Shown here piece by piece: positions 12,624 to 26,685 of a stretch of DNA of 64,000 nt. The notes below the pieces were generated by a model that was given only the letters and a program-made list of their open reading frames with translations, ran no database searches and was not told the DNA's origin. The first letter of the stretch is position 1, and each line of letters begins with the position of its first letter. Source of the stretch: Vespa crabro (lineage: Eukaryota > Arthropoda > Insecta > Hymenoptera > Vespidae). The position numbers and the translations under genes were made by a program. Where the stretch lies: contig NC_060976.1 of the NCBI RefSeq assembly GCF_910589235.1, positions 4,369,253-4,433,252 of the forward strand. Reading direction: 5' to 3'.

Positions 12624-13147
12624 GATACCCTGTTTCTGATTCTTAAATGTTCATAAGGAATAAATTCTGCTTTCTTATGGTGTCCTTCATTTAGATAGCA
12701 ATTCAATGCAGACAAAATAGTGGCTGGAGCGCCGACGAATATGTATAAATTTCTCCACAAACGCGTGCTATCCACTGCAAAAAATAATTATTATGTAATA
12801 CATGTTGTTGTTGATGCGACTAACAATTTTCTCTCTCTCCATGTGTATATATATATATATATATATACAAAATATACAAATAATTAAGTTTGGAAATATT
12901 TAATGCCAAGGTAAATGTGTTAGAGACAAGATTATATACAAAGATTATAAAACGTATCTTACGATACGTTACGATGACGACAGGTCAGTAGTAACAAGGG
13001 CATATTTAATGACGGACATTTTTTTTATTATATATGACGATTTGAGTAACGCTTTAATTATATAAACTTATTACCTTTTTCAGAGCTGGCTGCTGCTGCA
13101 CTCGCAAAATTTCTCGCAAATTTACGATTAAAGCTTAAAAAAGCCAT
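12437..13147 (-). CDS. COX6A: Cytochrome c oxidase subunit 6A, mitochondrial (99 aa)
   Basis: Three exons on the minus strand: 13147-13075, 12774-12629 and 12517-12437 (stop TAA at 12439-12437), totalling 300 nt with matched phases. Exon 1 encodes a mitochondrial presequence rich in Ala, Arg and Ser (MAFLSFNRKFARNFASAAAA). Exon 2 carries the single membrane helix (LWRNLYIFVGAPATILSALN) and the HLRIRN motif. Exon 3 carries RFPWGDGQRSFFHNPHVNAL ending PTGYEE, the family's diagnostic C-terminus. The product is a nuclear-encoded subunit of complex IV in the inner mitochondrial membrane. Its length fits the family. It is divergent from the S6KL kinase gene, whose start codon lies 776 bp away, and convergent with the MYND gene. 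It appears intact. Confidence 0.95.
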
Positions 13148-13922
13148 GGCTAATGTCTTACTTTTCTTCCTTAGATTGACGTAATAATACCACTGATTAA
13201 GCACTCCCAAGAGGTAATGTATTGTGTTATTTTCCAGATGGTAAAGTTGGTGATCGTTTTGCGAACGAAAGTGCGCGAAGCGAACTCTATTATCAGCTTT
13301 GTTTTTCTATACATCTTATTAATATAATCTCTCGGTAGATGGCCTTTATAGTGTAACAAATCTTGCCACGTGACATCGTCTTCAAAGTTTTTGTAGAACG
13401 TGGATCATTCAAACGACATAATGTGAAAATAATAATTTTACTTTTAATATTTCATTCGAAATATTATTTTATCTATAAACTTGTTTAAAATATTTACCAT
13501 ATATCTTTATTCTTTATAGATTTATATTGATTATCGTAGTCTGCTGGTTGATATCTTTTTAATTTTGCAATATTAATTTTGCAATTATATACACACACAC
13601 CTACTTCTTCTTTATCACAATATATTCGAACAATCACTTTAATGTCAAATCGTATGCATATAATAATAAGATCAAGTTGGTTTTCAATGGAACAACCGTC
13701 AAATGTTATAGTATAATATTTCTAATCGTAAGATTTGAATTTTCAGCGAATAAATAATGGACGTTGGTATATATATATATATATACATACATACATACAT
13801 ACATACATACGCACACCTGTCCAGATGTTAGAATTTCAAAGATGCGCGGGGAAGTGATCCTATTTGTTTCTTCCCTATCGATTGTATTTTAAACTGGACA
13901 ATCGTTATTACTTTTTTGCTGG
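13148..13922. promoter_or_regulatory. Divergent promoter region between COX6A and S6KL
   Basis: 775 bases separate the two start codons. AT-rich with a (TA)n/(CATA)n run at about 13769-13810. Both promoters and 5' UTRs must lie here or begin with unseen upstream exons. I see no strong TATA box. Regulatory coupling of the pair is only an inference from head-to-head orientation. Confidence 0.45.
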
Positions 13923-16002
13923 ATGGGCAATTCCAACGTAAAGAAAAAATACCACGACCATCAGAAATATGCTAGTCAGGTATTTACGTGATAATTATTC
14001 TAACCTCCAAATATTGAATAATTTATTTCATAACATAAAACGCAAAAGAAAAATAATGACGTTTCATTGGACAATCGCGTTAAATTTGTTAATTAATACA
14101 CACACACACACACACACATGTATAGATCTGTGTGCATACATATTACAGTATAGTCTCATTGACATCATCGGTGGGAGTTGTGCTGGATCAACGAGATCAT
14201 TTCAAGTAGAAATCAAATCATGGTCACGGTCCTCCTATAGAAGGTAATTTTTACATGTTTATTTTTGTGTTATACATTAATGGAGAAAGCATACTGTGTC
14301 GTACACTTGGAACGAAAGCATATTCCATGATTCTCTTAGTTCTTCTAAAACGGCCTGGCCGATACCTAGGTCTGAAGCTATCTTTCTGCCAGAATTTAAA
14401 GTCAGAAAGATGACTTTAAATACAGAATATAGCTTTCTCGACGTCATTGCTAAAGGTGCATATGGAAGAGTTTATAAAGTTCAGAGTCGGGAAAATAGGC
14501 AAGTTTTTGCTTTGAAAGTTATTAGCAAAGCTAAAATTATCACCGAGAATGCCGTTACTCAGGCAAAACAGGAGGTATTACGATCTCTTTGCACATCTAT
14601 ATTACTATAGATATATAAAACTAAATAGTCATATTTTATAGGTAGCTATACAAAGAATGGTCGGGCATCATCCCTTTATAGTAAATTCTACCCATAGATG
14701 GCAAAGTAGTAAAACGTTATACATATGTAAGTTTATTTTATGATATACAGCGAATATTTTTTGGCATAACATTTTACGTTATTTACATTCTGCAGTAACA
14801 GATTACATGTGCGGCGGGGAATTATTTTCATTAGTAGAGAAGTATGGGTGTTTGCCTGAAGAAGTAGTTAGAATATATGTCGCCGAAGTTGCTTTAGCTA
14901 TTGGTAAAAATCTATAAAACATATTTCAGATTTCATCGTTTAACACTTAGCATTGCATCATAAAAAAGTATTATTTGCTTTAAGATTTTTTACATAATGC
15001 TGGAGTGGTGCACAGAGATTTGAAAGCAACAAATATTTTATTGGATGAAGAAGGGCATGCTATGATTATAGATTTTGGTTTATCCAAATGGTTACATCGT
15101 ACGCAAAGGACAAATACTTTTTGTGGGACTCCTGAGTACATGGGTAATTCAGAGAGTGAATTAAATCTACCGCGTGTATCAAATCTATTTTAAATTTAAA
15201 CTACACTCTCCATATGTCTTTCCATTTTTTATCAATTTCAGCGCCAGAAATTTTAAAAAGGCAATCTTATGGTCAAGAAGTCGACTGGTGGTCTCTTGGT
15301 GTTTTGATGTGCTTTCTACTCACCAATCGGGTATGTAATATCAACTTATTCTTCATTATTCGTATTTATATATAATTCAAAATAATTTTTAAATAATGAA
15401 TAATTATGTTTAACTTTTTAAACATTAATTTCATTCTGTCATATAACTGCTTTAAAAGCAACTCCGATCGTAAGACTCCGTGGCGCAACGGTAGCGCGTC
15501 TGACTCCAGATCAGAAGGTTGCGTGTTCAAATCACGTCGGGGTCAAGATTCCTCTTTTTATTTTTTTTTTGTTTTTTTTTTCTTTTTCTTTTTCTTTTTT
15601 TTATTATCCCTTTACTTAAGCTCACTTTATTTAATAACGCGTATATGTAAAAATAAATTTCATCGTGTAGTTTGTTGTTGAAGCAATTATTTTTTACATA
15701 AATTTATTTCAACAATACAAGTTTGCTTTGGACGTCAAGAAGGAAAATAGGAACGATTAAATAAATACGATCATAAGTTTTGCAAATATTAGAAATAGAG
15801 AAACGTGTACATATTTTAAAAATTGTCTCCGACGAAATGACGTATTTTGAAATCAACAAAAATTAATAAATAAATTATATACATATATGTGTATAATTTA
15901 TGTATGTTTATGTATAAAATTTGAAAGTGTACGAAATGCTGAGAGCAAAAAGAAATATTATTCCTCTCTCTCTCTCTCTCTCTCTCGCCCCCGGGTGGGC
16001 TC

Positions 16003-16039
<37 letters not shown>

Positions 16040-16169
16040 GCCGATTGCGCCACGGAGGCGATTGAAACTCTGATTTGTTAGAATATCTTGGTATGTTCCA
16101 CTTGTCCGTCGAACTTATTCATTTTCATTTCTTTAGGGAGATAAACTCTTTCATAATCTTTTGCATAAG

Positions 16170-16202
<33 letters not shown>

Positions 16203-17171
16203 GAAAAAAAGAAAAAAAAATATGGAGAATAATCCAAAAACATTGGGCAATATGAAAATTATAAATATTTGTTGCGATTTATAAGATACGTATCTTGTTT
16301 CTGAGAATACTCTGATAGAGAATACTCAGAGTATCTCAAGATCTCACGGTATTTCAAAAGGCAACTTGTTTTTTCTCGTTGACATTACTAAAATCGTTGG
16401 TGATCGTAAGTGAAGAGAATGAAAAGAGAAAAGAAATAAGAAATGAAAAAATGATGAAAGAATCAGTCATTTGCATTAGGACATACTTAAATACGCTATA
16501 ATTCATTCCATTTAGCCGTGCTCATTCGATTCATTGATACATCAAAGAATCTTGCGATAGATTGCAAAACTTTCTACGCCTTGACATTTCGTCGAGTACA
16601 GCGACCTTATAGATCTTTACTGTTTATACGCCATCGACTTTTCATTCGGCCTTCGATGAGTCGATGCTTTCGCGCATATTACGAATAAATGTCGCGCTCT
16701 ATCGTTCTTGTCTTGCGCAAAGAAATTCTTCGTGGGAAGGCTAAATTTTTTTTTCCTTTAAGGAAAAAGCACGGGTCTTAATTTTCACTTACCATTAGTC
16801 GTCAATTACGACTAATTGTAACTTATGACATTAATATCCAAGTGTTAGATAAAATCTCCAAAAAGTAAATCCTCGAATTTACTTTAGGTACACCATAAGA
16901 GGTACGTTCTATACAGGACAAATATCGTTGAACTTGATTACTCTCTTTCTTCTTTTTTCTTTTACAGAGGATTGGTATCAGTAACGTCATGTTTACGTGA
17001 GAGATGACAGTAATAATAATTATTATTATTATTATAACGATGATGACAGCAATAATACAAATAATAATATCATTAATAATAGTGGAACTGGTACTAAATC
17101 GTAATAATAAAATAATAGTAATAGTAGTAGTAGTAGTAGTAATAGTAGTAGTAGTGGTAGTAGTAGTAGTA

Positions 17172-17230
<59 letters not shown>

Positions 17231-17268
17231 TGTGGAACTGCTACTAGATCGTAATAATAATAATATTA

Positions 17269-17332
<64 letters not shown>

Positions 17333-18006
17333 TAATAAAATAATAAAATAATAAAATAATAAAATAATAAAATAATAATAATAATAAAAATAATAATAAG
17401 AAGAAGAAGAATGACGCGTTAACTCTAAGAAAACAGACTCGAGAACTAATTGCTAATCTATCGGAATGGGTCTGGTTAGGTGTGGTCGAGTGTTCATTCG
17501 AAAAAAAAAGAAATAATAAAAAGGACATACACACATATATTTCTTTATATATATATATGTATATATAAAATTGCGGGAGTCCCGGGATAAGGATGTTGCA
17601 AAAAAAAAAAGTAAGAAAGAAAAGAAAAAGTAAAGTCAGGAGAGCAGAAGAGATTCGTCCTCGCGTACCATCCACCGGAAGTAAGAGCCGTGCTGTAGTT
17701 GTCGTACGTCAGGACGAACGAGGGTGCAGCTCGGTGTAGAAAAAATTCGCCGAACCGGATCCTCAGGAAGAAGGACGACCATGTGCACTACTTCGGACTC
17801 GTTTTCGAATCGGGTCGCGATTCGTCACGTGGTCATCCTACTTCCCTGGTCCCTCCTTTCTTCCTTTTTTCTATTTTCCTCGCTAAAAAAATTCGTCTCT
17901 TGAGATATTCGAAATCGTAGCGCGCCGGGGAATATACACCCTAACACCACTGTCGATCGGATGTGTTTTGTCTCGTTTTCTCTTCTTGCCACATCGTCTC
18001 TCTCTT

Positions 18007-18070
<64 letters not shown>

Positions 18071-18145
18071 GACATATACATACGTTCACACACGCGCACA
18101 CATCCACATTGATGCTCGCACACTCTCTTTATTTTTTTTCTTTTT

Positions 18146-18199
<54 letters not shown>

Positions 18200-20777
18200 A
18201 GTTTGTAATTTTTTTGTTGTTTAATATCTTTCTTTCCTATAATCTTGACCTGACATTCCGTCGTTCACACTCGGCGATTCTTCCTCTCTCTCTCTCTCTC
18301 TCCCCCCCCTCCCTCCCTCTTTTCCTCTATCTTGATCGATCTTCCTTCGGGGATGGTCTCGTGCATTTCTTGCCGATCGTGTCAACGAGCGTCGTCCCTT
18401 TATGAGGCGCTCTTCTCCTCGCTGTTACTCTGGCTGCTGCTGTTCTCCTCGCTCTTTTTGCTGGCGTTACTGCTCTGAAGGAGTGGCGGACTATTATCCT
18501 CTTGTGCAGAAGAGGAGGATGAGAGAGCCTTCAACTGGGTCGATGAGTCAACGTTCGCGTCCTTTACTTCTTCAGGTTTTGGCAACAACTCTGGCTTTGA
18601 TTCCTCTATCGCTTTCGACAATTTTTCCTCGGAGGAGGATTTTTTGTCATCGTCATCGTCCTCTTCGCTGCTATTCTTAGCGTCTTCCTTTTCGACCGAT
18701 TTGTCTTCTTCAGAAGAGGATTCCTTCGAGCGTTCCTTTACATCAGTGGCGATGCCAGGAGCAGCAGCAGGAGCAGCAGCAGGGACGGCGGCGGCGGCGG
18801 CGGCGGCGGCTACTTCCGGTTTGGTCTCTTGTTTCAGAGATTCTTCAGTTTTTGATTTCGCCTGTTCCTCTTCCGCCGCAGAAGCATCTCGCTTGATCTG
18901 GCTAGATTCCTCTGGCTTTGCTACAGCGTCGGCACCACCTTGGGATTGTTTCTGTTCTTTTGCCGCTTCCTCGGATTCAGCGCTCTTAGCTTCCTTCTCG
19001 GCTTGAGGCAACGCACCCGACTTATCGCCGTCTTTAACATCTTCCTTTTGATTGTCATTTGACGAGGAAGAGCTCGCTGGTTCTATCGGTTTTTCGATCT
19101 CTGCGGCTGTACTTTCGGATGCTACGCTACCATTCTTTTCCTCAGTTTGATTCTTCTTTTCGCCCTCTTGATCCTTGTTGCCTGCATCTTCATTAATCGG
19201 AGATTTCTCGAGTATTACAGTTGATACAAATTCCTCGGCATCGCGAGTCACACGATCTGGCTTCTCCTCGGCCTTGACTTCCTCTTTCAATGGCTCCTCG
19301 TTCTTATTGGCTTCGTTCGAATTTTCAACCGTCTTCTCAGCTTCTTGAGCTTGACCTTCAACAGATGCTGGCACAGCTCCTGCCTTCAGTAAAGAACTTT
19401 CCGCTTGTTCCACGGATTTTTTCTCTTTTTCTTTTGGCTCCTCCTCCTTCGCTGCTACATCTCTCTTCTCTTGGGACTCCTCGCTGGATTCGGCGCTCTT
19501 CCCTTCGGCCGGTGCTGCTTGCTCCTGAAATAATGGAACGACGAATTAATAAAGTTATACACGCAATTGGTTTCGACACCGTTTCACTTTTCCCTTTCTT
19601 TTCTCTTGTTTCGTTTTAGTTTCTTTCTCCTAGTTTAGGTGCTCCTGACTTACCTTCTTCTCGGCCACTTCAGCTGGTGCTTGTGGTTGTGCCTCGTGTG
19701 ACGGCGTAGCTTGTACAGTTTCCTTCACTTCGGACGCTGCTTCCTTCAGACTTTCATCCTCCTTCTTAACCTCTCCAGACTGTTGTTGTTGCGCTGGCTG
19801 CGGCACGACTTGTGCTTCGGCATTTTGTTCAGGGAATTCCTTTTTTTCGTTAGCTTGCTCCAATGATGCCTCGCGAGCTATCGGCTTAGATTCCTCTTCC
19901 TTCTTCTCCTGGGACGAGGAGGAGGATTGAGGTTGCTGAGAATTCTCGCTTTTCGGATTCGGTAATTGAGCTTCGGCCGGAAGTTCTGCTTTAGCCTCTG
20001 CGCTTTCCACAAGAGCTGGCGCCGAGGACGGTTCCGCTGGTGCGATCGAAGACGCGGCAGTATCGGAAGAGACATTGGCGGCTTCTTCGGAATTCGCGGA
20101 GGCTGCTTTTTCGAGCGGTACCACGGTCGGAGGTGCTTCTGCTTCGTGATGATTCGCCAAGGGAGCAGCCCTTGCTCCCAGCAAGCACACCATCGACATT
20201 AGGACGAGCTTCATCATCTTGATCGATCTGCAACGAAGCGCAACGTATCTCTCGTAATGATCGTCTTTATCGCGTAAAAATAATAATAACCGTGATTATA
20301 ATTTCCTCTTTCACCGTTGAGAATTTTTATGACGTACGTACACGTATGTACGCTTTCAATGACAATTTCCCGATAGAGAATGATCGAGACAGTGGAAGAA
20401 CGAAAAGAAAAGAGAATCGAAAAGAGAGGCCGAAACATTCACGACGTTTATCGACGAATATCGATGGTAGATACTCTTCGTACATACGTACGAAGTATGC
20501 AACTTCGTATGCACATATCTATACACGGATATAAATGTTTATATGTGTGATGAATGGTCAGTTAAGAACGAGAATAGTTGGGAGCTCTTTTCGCTTTTGA
20601 ATGGAACGCGAAGGGTAGCGACGAGGAGTATCGGATTTGCTGATGCTGCTAACGTTGCTGGTGCAAGAATCGGCAGGAAGAAGAGGGACGGATGACATTG
20701 AGCCGAATGCATTGAATAAGGCGAGCGCGTTATGGAACTAATGACAGGATGCACGCCCCTCACGCTTGTTACGCGTA

Positions 20778-20848
<71 letters not shown>

Positions 20849-23410
20849 CATACACACTCTGCGTATTTCTCCTCGCGCACGCGTTTCGCGAGCTGGCGCG
20901 TGTCTCTGAATAAAATCCTTGGTCATGGCCGGAAACGGATAATCTTACGATCGAAGAAGACATCTTTTCTTTCTCATCGAAAGGATGTATCGAGTGTTAG
21001 CCAATTTTAGGTATTATTTATCTTGGGTAAAGTCGAGTGTCCGGTGTGTCCCCTCGTAATAGTCAACGCGTTAACCTTCTTAACATTCAGGGAAAGCTTC
21101 CGTCGAGGAAACGACGTGCAAAAACGGAGAGGGATCATTTTCTCGAAAGTCCTTGAGAATTTACGATACACCATGCGATGTTTTATTATGGTAGATAATC
21201 ATTTACTTTTGAACGGTATTGTACGGACAAGAGAGCGTGAAAACGAACGCAAATATGCCTCCCATTCAAAAGCATTAAACACACGATCGCGATGACAAAG
21301 GCAATCTCTTTCTCTCTTCCTCCCCCCCCCCCCGTCGCGCGTGAATCATCAAATTCAATTTTCTTCGATGTTAAGTATATCGTAAATAAAAGAAAATCTT
21401 GAGATAATTTTGTTCGGTTCGATGAAAAGACACTTTCAAACAAAGTTTGAAACGAAATGGAATGCAAACGTTCGCGATCGGAAAGAATCGAGAAAGGGAA
21501 AGACCGCGACGGAGTGTGGTACGAAGAGATAGATGGATAGAGAGAGAGGGGGAGAGAGAGAGAGAGGGAGAGAGAGAGAGAGAAGGGGGAGAGGGAAGGA
21601 CACACAACGGTCCGTCCAGTTTTTATCTCGACTAGCTTGATTTCGCGTTTGGCAACATACGTAACAACGCCGATAGCCCGCGACTTGCTCGCGCAACCAC
21701 GAAGTTCTTACGAAGGCGATCGACTCGGAGAGATCTTTGGCAACGATCGAAGCTTACTCGTACCTACTCTTTCTCGAATCTTGCCAGCGTTCAGTTAGCG
21801 AGGGCGTATACGACATTCCGTAGAAAATCGTTGCTCGTCGATGAAAGGATATTTTCTCGTTGTTTTTCTCTCTTCTATTTTTATTACCAATAATTTCTTT
21901 CAGCTAATAATTTTCGTAATAATTATGAAAACATAAAATAAATAAAATCTGTGTAGGTTCACTGTAGTTGTAGAGTTTAAGCTATAATTCATTTCAGATC
22001 GTTCACCTTGCTTCTATGTTAAGAGTAGTATTATATGATTGATTCTACGATTGAAGGTAAATTGGAAAATGAGATTCGAGAACTGAATTCGATTATCGGA
22101 TTTCGAAGGAAGAGCGTTGATTATTTCTCTCTCTCTCTCTCTCTCTCTCTTTCATCATAGAATCGGACAAATGCGATGCGAGCTCGCATCGGCTCGATAG
22201 GGAGAGAGGAAATGCCTGTGAAAGATGATGGACACCCATTACCTCATCAAGATCATCAGAGTTGTAATAATGGTAGCGCTTACAAAAGAAGAATGCGGGG
22301 AACGATCGAGCGATCCAACGTCAATGACGTTGACGTTCCTCTTGTTCTTCTTTGTGCTCTTTTCCGCTTTGAATTTTGCGCAAATTTTCGAAGGATCAAA
22401 AATAGTCGACGATGTTCGATAGCATCTACTTTGTTATCGTTGTAATATCGTTTATTATCGAAAAGTACACGTTTCTCATTGTGCTCAAACTTTTGCCCTT
22501 TCGTTGATTAAACGAAACGCGTTGAAAAGAGGAAGTCGCGACAGGTCGTACGCCGACGTTGATTGCAATGTTAGAAGATTAATTGCAATGTTAGAATAAT
22601 TAGGTATCGCACGAGTTCCTCAGAGAGAGAGAGAAAGGTAAACGTGAAGAAACAGAAAATGAGACGAGAGCGTTACATCGAGCAAGTGAGAGAGAAAATT
22701 ACACAAAAGAACCGTTGAGAAATCGGCACGATTTAGACTAATTATATGTCCTGTCGATGATTTTTTTAACGCGTTTGACTTACTCTTTTTCTTTTCTTCT
22801 CGCTCTAATTTCGCGATTCGGGACGTAAATTACCGCTCGTTGTAGTCTCTCTCTCTCTTCTCTTTTTTTATTTCTTGTCGTTTTAAAAGAAGAGCGGCAC
22901 GATTCGTGAAATCGTCAGTCGCTCATTTCGTCTTCTTGCAAAATTTCTTTCGCAAGTCTAACAATCCAACTGTAATCGCAGACTCTCTCCCATTCTCTCT
23001 CTCTCTCTCTCTCTCATTGTCTCTATAATTGAAAGCAATATTTTTAATCATATTTATAAATATTGTTTCTTCGATTGAAAATAACACTAGAGATCGATCA
23101 CTCGAAAGATAAATCGATAGATGGAACAAGAGAGAAAGAAAGGGAGATAATTAAATGAGGAGAAAAATGCTGTAATTGTTTAATTCGGTACTCACGTTAT
23201 TTTAATCTTCCTCTATCGTCAAACTCGTTACAACGGACGTGGGGAAAAGCACCAACAAGCAACGGCAATAAGCGAGTCTTCTTCCTCTTTGCTCCTTTGA
23301 TTCGACGCGAGAAACTCCACGAGAACCGATAGAATACCGATTGTATGTATCTCCCTTTTTCTCTTTATTTCTCTCTACGATATGATTTGGCTATCTAATA
23401 CATATATATG

Positions 23411-23454
<44 letters not shown>

Positions 23455-25298
23455 CTCGCGAATGGTCGTCGCGCGCGTGCGATAACGCTCGTTTGCAAAG
23501 TACCGTGGTGATCGGGATGAAGGTTGGGTCGTGTGTCGAGATGGAATCGTCCGGGCCTTGCTTATATACCCATTTACCCACTCGACGAGCCGACAGGATC
23601 GCGCAGGGGCCCCTCTGCTGTTCTCCTCCACGAGGGAGGGGCCCCTCTCCTCTTACTCTTTTCTCTCTCTGTCCCTCTTTTCTCTTTCTTCACTCTTCTC
23701 GTCTCTTCCCTTCCTTCGCCCCCCCCCCTCTCTCTCTCTCTCTCTCTTTCTTTCCTCCAATGTTTCCGCGTCTTTTACTCTCCCTCCTTTCTCTCCCACA
23801 TCCTCCGTCTTCGTTCCAAGCTTTTTCTTCTCTCCTCCCTGTTCCTCTCCTATTATACAGCGTGTTCTCCGATTCAACTTCTTTTCGTTCTCCGGCCCAC
23901 GCCGTCTACCAAGAGACAACCAAGATACACACCATCGTCGTAGTAAATGACAAAAAAAAGATCGAGAGAAAGAACGATCTCTGAAGATTTTCGTGTCTCC
24001 CTATGAATTTCTCGCTCTCTTCTTTGTCTTCTTTTTATTTATTAAGCTCATCCGGTGTGTGCGCCTGTGCTCGTGCCTCTGTCCTTTCTCTGGTTCCTTT
24101 TGAATATTAGCTAAATTCGAGCAGTTAAGGGAAGTATCGTTTCCTCTTATGGGTCATTACGGTCTATCACGAGGACCTCCCAGTTGCTTAAACGTTATCG
24201 GTGATAACATCTCTCTTGATCTTTATCGCTTTATTCTCGTTGAATTTTTTTTTCTTCTTTCTATTTTTTTATTTAACAGTCGCAAACCTGAACAGTTATC
24301 GGAAACAGAAATATTGCTTTTATTTTAATCAACACGGAGAACTTTGTCTCAATCGATGGACGTTTCTTCTTATTTACCATCGATTCAAATCGATTTTTTT
24401 CTTTTAATTTTTTTTTCCAGTGTTCTGTTTCATCGATCTACATACCTACTCACCTTTTACATAAGTCTTCGACAAAGTTCCGTTCCGTTCTTTCGAATCG
24501 AAACGAACGGACGTGGTCTGTCACATCTATGCATCCGCGTACGTGCGTACTTGGACGCGCGTATACACCATCCGGAAGGTCTGCTCGTCGTACAGGAAAG
24601 CTCGTAAAAATTTTCTAGAGCCAATGTAAATTTGACCGGACGAGTTGTCGACGCGTTGTTGACGAGTATCGACGAGCCTTCGACGATGACGTGATTCATC
24701 GTCGAAGAAGGGTTCTCATCCTCTGCGCTTGCACGCACGTGTCATAATTTACGCATACGCCCTCGATTTGCGAGTTACACGCGCGTGTGCGTCCGCGTGT
24801 CGTGTCATTATGTAAACATCCAGTGAACGCGTGCGTAGAGCAAAATCTTTCGCTCGAATCGTTCCATGCAAAATGAACTATCAACCATCTGCTTTTCTCT
24901 TTTTTTCTTTTTTAACAGACAAGTTGGCATTTTTGTTCGCAACTTCTTTTTTCTTTCGGTAAGAAAAAGAAAAAAAATATTTTTACGCACGGACAAATTC
25001 CTTCCTACGGTAATCATGAAAATATCGTATCGAGTTCCGATTTAGATATAAATTCGTGCTTTTAAATATTAACCTTTAACGCGTGCCTTTTGCGTACCTA
25101 TTATAAAATGAGAATCCAAAAGATTTTACTTAAAATAAGAATTTTATCGAAATATATATATATATATATGTATTCTATCTTTATGTATTCTACATATATA
25201 TGTAGGTACATGTATGTGTTTTCCTTCGGGCGAAGGTCGATCGAAGTCGACGATACCATGCGTCTCATCGACGGTCAAAATGTACCTATACGGATTGA

Positions 25299-25329
<31 letters not shown>

Positions 25330-26635
25330 TCCTCTCTTATGCGTTGAGAATCCGCTCGGAGAGTAACCTCTCTCTTCGAATTCCTCGAGAACGAGAGGCT
25401 AAAAGAGAGGTTCGTGTGTGTGTGTGTGTGTGTTTTTATGTACCTAACAAAGCTATGCATGATTTATCGAGCGAGCTATTACCTTTTTGGAGACGCATCG
25501 CTAACACATCTACGTTGATAGGATATTTTCTATCTTCTAAGCATTGCTAATTCGTTGTACATTTCGATACGTCGTGATAATTAACGACGAGACACGGGTA
25601 TATAAATATTGTAGCCTATTCATTATCGTAGACTGCTAGAGTATTTTTCTAATCCTACCTCCTCCAAATTAATGCTTTTGAAATTCTGCGGTTATTTCAT
25701 TTCTATTATATCGCCGATAGAATCCACTTGGAGATTTGGACGCATCGGAAGATGTCATTTCTGCGACGCCATATCGAAGGCATTACTAAGAAGAGTCTAT
25801 CGTTAAAGAAAATCACATTTCCTGTGTCGAAATTGTACATTCCTCCCTTGATCTTACGCCTGTCTATTGGACTATAAAACTGACTAGTATTACCAAGAAA
25901 CGTTTGTGAGCTAAGAATAGACTGTAAGTTTGCCCGAGGGAAAGACTTCCTCTTTTTCCCCTTTCATCATCATCATCATCATCATCTTCTTCTTCTTCTT
26001 CTTCTTCTTCTTCTTCTTCTTCTTCTTCTTCTTCTTCTTCTTCTTCTTCTTCTTCTGTTTCTTTATCCATATTCTTCGCGAATCCCTTTTCTTCCTGGTT
26101 CTGCTTTCAACTTCTACGTTGTTTCGAGTAAACGCTTTACAACCGGCGATTGCTAACCGTTACGTACCGTTAGAGACGTCGCCATAATCCATATCGACTA
26201 CTTGCTATATATGTGCGCGTGTATATATATATATATATTTTTTTTTTCTTTTTTGTCTCTTTTTGCTCATAGTCGATAGTATCCTATCGAAAACCTCGAG
26301 GTTGAAAGAAAATGACAGACGCAAAAAGAATGAAAAAAGGAAAAAGAAAAGGAAAGAGTGATCTCTAACGATCGAAGATTGGCAAAATACTATAAATAGA
26401 TATAGTTTGCGTCCTCGCAATCTAGAGTTACATAAAGGTGACTCGAGCTAGTTTGCGCTTAATTAGCGGAAAATCGATCGGCCATGGCACTTTTCGTTTC
26501 CTCATCCTCGTACTTTTCTCTCTTTCTTAAATACGATGTTTCGCAGTATTCCATGATCAGCATCAAGGCCGAAAGAGCTCAACGAGCCCCGTTAACGAAA
26601 TAAAAAGTTTAACGCGCGTGAAAAGGAAACGTGTT

Positions 26636-26685
<50 letters not shown>

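Larger units (their letters stand above)
16060..18399. other. Intronic simple-repeat region
   Basis: It contains an A-tract (16169-16200 and continuing), AAT/AGT trinucleotide arrays (17010-17036 and 17101-17410), a short TA run at about 17547-17568, (TC)n at 18015-18063 and a T-tract at 18129-18195. All open frames on both strands are translations of these repeats. It also contains the 3' flank of the antisense gene that ends at 18400. No gene recognised. Confidence 0.6.

Noticed and set aside
13171..13359. Minus-strand frame upstream of COX6A
   Set aside because: It lies in the divergent promoter region, with no splice link to COX6A and no recognisable motif.
15406..15681. 91-codon plus-strand frame
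   Set aside because: It runs through tRNA-Trp and its T-rich terminator; the tRNA explains the sequence.
18644..19006. Ser/Ala/Phe-rich plus-strand frame of 120 codons
   Set aside because: It is the complement of the spliced secreted-protein gene, which has a signal peptide and proper splice sites.
23382..23984. 200-codon plus-strand frame with Tyr/Ile and Ser/Leu/Pro runs
   Set aside because: It is a translation of (TA)n and TC-rich DNA; no domain, and two other frames are equally open.
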